Source: an uncultured Marmoricola sp. (GTDB lineage Bacteria > Actinomycetota > Actinomycetes > Propionibacteriales > Nocardioidaceae). Taken from it: 6,340 bases of DNA. The number at the start of each line of letters is the position of its first letter. Within the stretch, counting starts at the first letter, position 1. Made by a program: the position numbers and the translations under genes. Below the pieces are notes generated by a model that saw nothing but the letters and a program-made list of their open reading frames with translations, ran no database searches and was not told the DNA's origin. Shown in pieces: positions 4,889 to 6,340 of this stretch. The stretch is from the NCBI GenBank assembly GCA_937868455.1, contig CALMMO010000158.1, positions 1 through 6,340 of the forward strand, read 5' to 3'.

Positions 4889-6340
4889 ATGAGTAAGACC
4901 GACGCACTGAAGTTGACTGACAGGGCGACAAGGCCCTCTAGCAAACGTACGGCGCCTGGCCGTTTGGTTGCTGTTCTTTCCATTTCGGGTGCCCTTGCGG
5001 CCTCCTCTGGGCTCTTGGTTCCCGTCGAGGCGGCATCTGCTGGCCCCTCCGCCAAGAGCCGCCCTGCCGTGACCCCACCCAACGTTGTCTACCCGCTGGC
5101 TGGCGCAAGCGCACTGCGGATGACCACGACGACGACGATGCCCAACGACCCGAGTCTCAACTCGACGGGCACGATGGCCACCCCGCCTGCTGACCCGACA
5201 GCGACCCCCACTGAGGCTGCAACCCCGACTGAGGCTGCAACCCCGACTGACATCGTCTCCGAGACTTCAGCAACCCCCGCTCCCATCATGGCAACCGCGT
5301 CCCCCATGGGTGTCAACATCGCCACCAAGTGCGGTGCTGATGTGCTGGCTTCGACCCCTGGTCGCATCGAGATCGACAACGATGTCGCCTGGGCAGGTGG
5401 CCGCCTGATTCGTGTCGTGACTGAGGGCCGCGACGACCTGACCACTGTCTATGGCAGCCTGCGCGACTTGAGCGTCAAGGCGGGCGATGTGGTGCTCTCT
5501 GGTGAAGTGATCGGCCATGCCGGTGCTGCCGGCGTCGATCCGACCTGCAAGGTGGGCAAACCTGCCAACCTCTATTTCCAGATCAGCAACGATGACACCA
5601 CCGACCCAGAGCCGCGTGCCTGGTTGGCCTCTCACGCTGGCAAGCCAGTGCCCTCGGGCTACCTGTTTGGCAACAAGGGCTTCAACGTCGGCACATTCAA
5701 CGTGTTGGGCGCCAGCCACCGAGGCAATTACGCCAGTCGCCTGCGTGCGGCTTTGGCTGTCTTCAAGCGAGCCAAAGTCGACTTCGTTGGGCTCCAGGAG
5801 TTCCAGAAGCCCCAGCGCCAGCTGTTCTTGCAGACCGCACGCTCGACATATGGCATCTACCCCGTGGCTGCCGATAGTGACTCTGACAACTCAGTGATTT
5901 GGCGTGCCAACACCTTCGACTTCGTCGAGGCCGGCACCATTGGCGTCCCCTACTTCCGGGGCAACGTGCGCCGAATGCCCTGGGTCAAGCTTCGCTTCAA
6001 GGAGGGCGGCCGTTACCCCGCTCTGGCCGGTCGTGAGGTCTACTTCGTCAACGTGCACAACCCAGCCACAGTACGCCAGTACCATGATTCGGCTAAGTGG
6101 CGGGCCAAGGCAATCCGCATCGAGATCGACTTCATCAAGAAGTTGCGCGCGACCGGCCTGCCTGTGTTCTTCACCGGCGACTTCAACGACAAGCAAAAGG
6201 CCTACTGCCCGCTGACTATCCAAGCCAACCTGGTTTCACCGCTGGGTGGCAGCGAGTCCAACTCGTGTGACTACCCCAAGGCTCGCACCTACATCGACTG
6301 GATCTTCGTCGCAGGTGACGCCACCTTCAGCCGCTTCACA
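4889..6340 (+). CDS. Secreted degenerate-LytM + endonuclease/exonuclease/phosphatase fusion protein, copy 2 (3' end outside window)
   Basis: The frame is open for 484 codons to the window edge. It is a paralogue of the preceding gene. A long basic n-region leads to a hydrophobic core (about 26-45) and a likely cleavage site at VEAASA (46-51). Residues about 52-137 are a Thr/Pro/Ala-rich linker absent from copy 1. The LytM-like domain (about 138-246) has no zinc ligand left: the HxxxD positions are Pro139 and Asn143, 'YGHL' is YGSL (188-191), and HLHFE is NLYFQ (227-231). The EEP domain (from about 263) keeps TFNVLGASH (269-277), LQEF (Glu304), DNSVIW (333-338), NVHNPA (His390), TGDFND (Asp431, Asn433) and YIDWIF (Asp470); the final SDH motif would lie beyond base 6340. 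Cys148, Cys220, Cys440 and Cys460 match the four cysteines of copy 1. Predicted exported phosphodiesterase or nuclease; substrate unknown. The terminator upstream suggests its own promoter. Confidence 0.88.
   Translation, partial: MSKTDALKLTDRATRPSSKRTAPGRLVAVLSISGALAASSGLLVPVEAASAGPSAKSRPAVTPPNVVYPLAGASALRMTTTTTMPNDPSLNSTGTMATPPADPTATPTEAATPTEAATPTDIVSETSATPAPIMATASPMGVNIATKCGADVLASTPGRIEIDNDVAWAGGRLIRVVTEGRDDLTTVYGSLRDLSVKAGDVVLSGEVIGHAGAAGVDPTCKVGKPANLYFQISNDDTTDPEPRAWLASHAGKPVPSGYLFGNKGFNVGTFNVLGASHRGNYASRLRAALAVFKRAKVDFVGLQEFQKPQRQLFLQTARSTYGIYPVAADSDSDNSVIWRANTFDFVEAGTIGVPYFRGNVRRMPWVKLRFKEGGRYPALAGREVYFVNVHNPATVRQYHDSAKWRAKAIRIEIDFIKKLRATGLPVFFTGDFNDKQKAYCPLTIQANLVSPLGGSESNSCDYPKARTYIDWIFVAGDATFSRFT
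5210..5245 (+). repeat. Two tandem 18-bp units in the linker of copy 2
   Basis: ACTGAGGCTGCAACCCCG is perfectly repeated at 5210-5227 and 5228-5245, with ACTGA starting a third unit. It encodes TEAATP twice in the Thr/Pro/Ala linker. Identity at DNA level suggests recent slippage or unit gain and possible length variation between strains. Confidence 0.85.

Noticed and set aside
5089..5719. Minus-strand frames over copy 2, including a Val/Gly/Ser repeat protein
   Set aside because: The repeats are the complement of the Thr/Pro/Ala linker; the plus-strand frame is open across the whole region with conserved domains.

Overview
The window looks like chromosomal DNA from a moderately high-GC actinomycete (Actinomycetota). 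The signs are GTG and TTG starts, two genes that look leaderless (a -10-like hexamer six bases before the start codon), a LytR-CpsA-Psr (LCP) cell-wall ligase, and secreted proteins with long Ala-rich signal peptides. I cannot fix the genus. No integrase, transposase, CRISPR array or phage gene is visible.

Left part (1-2933): a minus-strand pair consists of the first 28 codons of a small unrecognised protein and an NAD(P)-binding extended-SDR/epimerase-like protein; they overlap by ATGA and are probably co-transcribed. A TetR-family regulator diverges from the SDR gene across about 100 bp that hold both candidate promoters and a direct repeat, so the regulator may control the SDR operon and itself. 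Convergent to tetR, eight bases away, is a membrane-anchored LCP transferase with a TTG start.

Middle (2934-3459): a complete tRNA-Arg(CCT) gene with an imperfect anticodon stem, then about 300 bp without a credible protein gene. This stretch holds a perfect 6+6 bp palindrome, a possible promoter, an 11-bp long-range inverted repeat and two adjacent hairpins ending exactly at a start codon. It looks like the control region and structured leader of the next gene.

Right part (3460-6340): the most unusual content. Two consecutive paralogous genes encode secreted two-domain proteins: an M23/LytM-like beta-domain whose zinc ligands are mostly or wholly replaced, followed by an endonuclease/exonuclease/phosphatase (EEP, DNase I-like) domain whose visible catalytic motifs are intact. 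Four cysteines are conserved between the copies. A strong hairpin terminator separates them, so they are probably separate transcription units. The second copy has an added Thr/Pro/Ala-rich linker and runs off the window before its last catalytic motif. A reasonable inference is a pair of exported phosphodiesterases or nucleases carried by a non-catalytic, possibly wall-binding, LytM module; the substrate cannot be read from the sequence.
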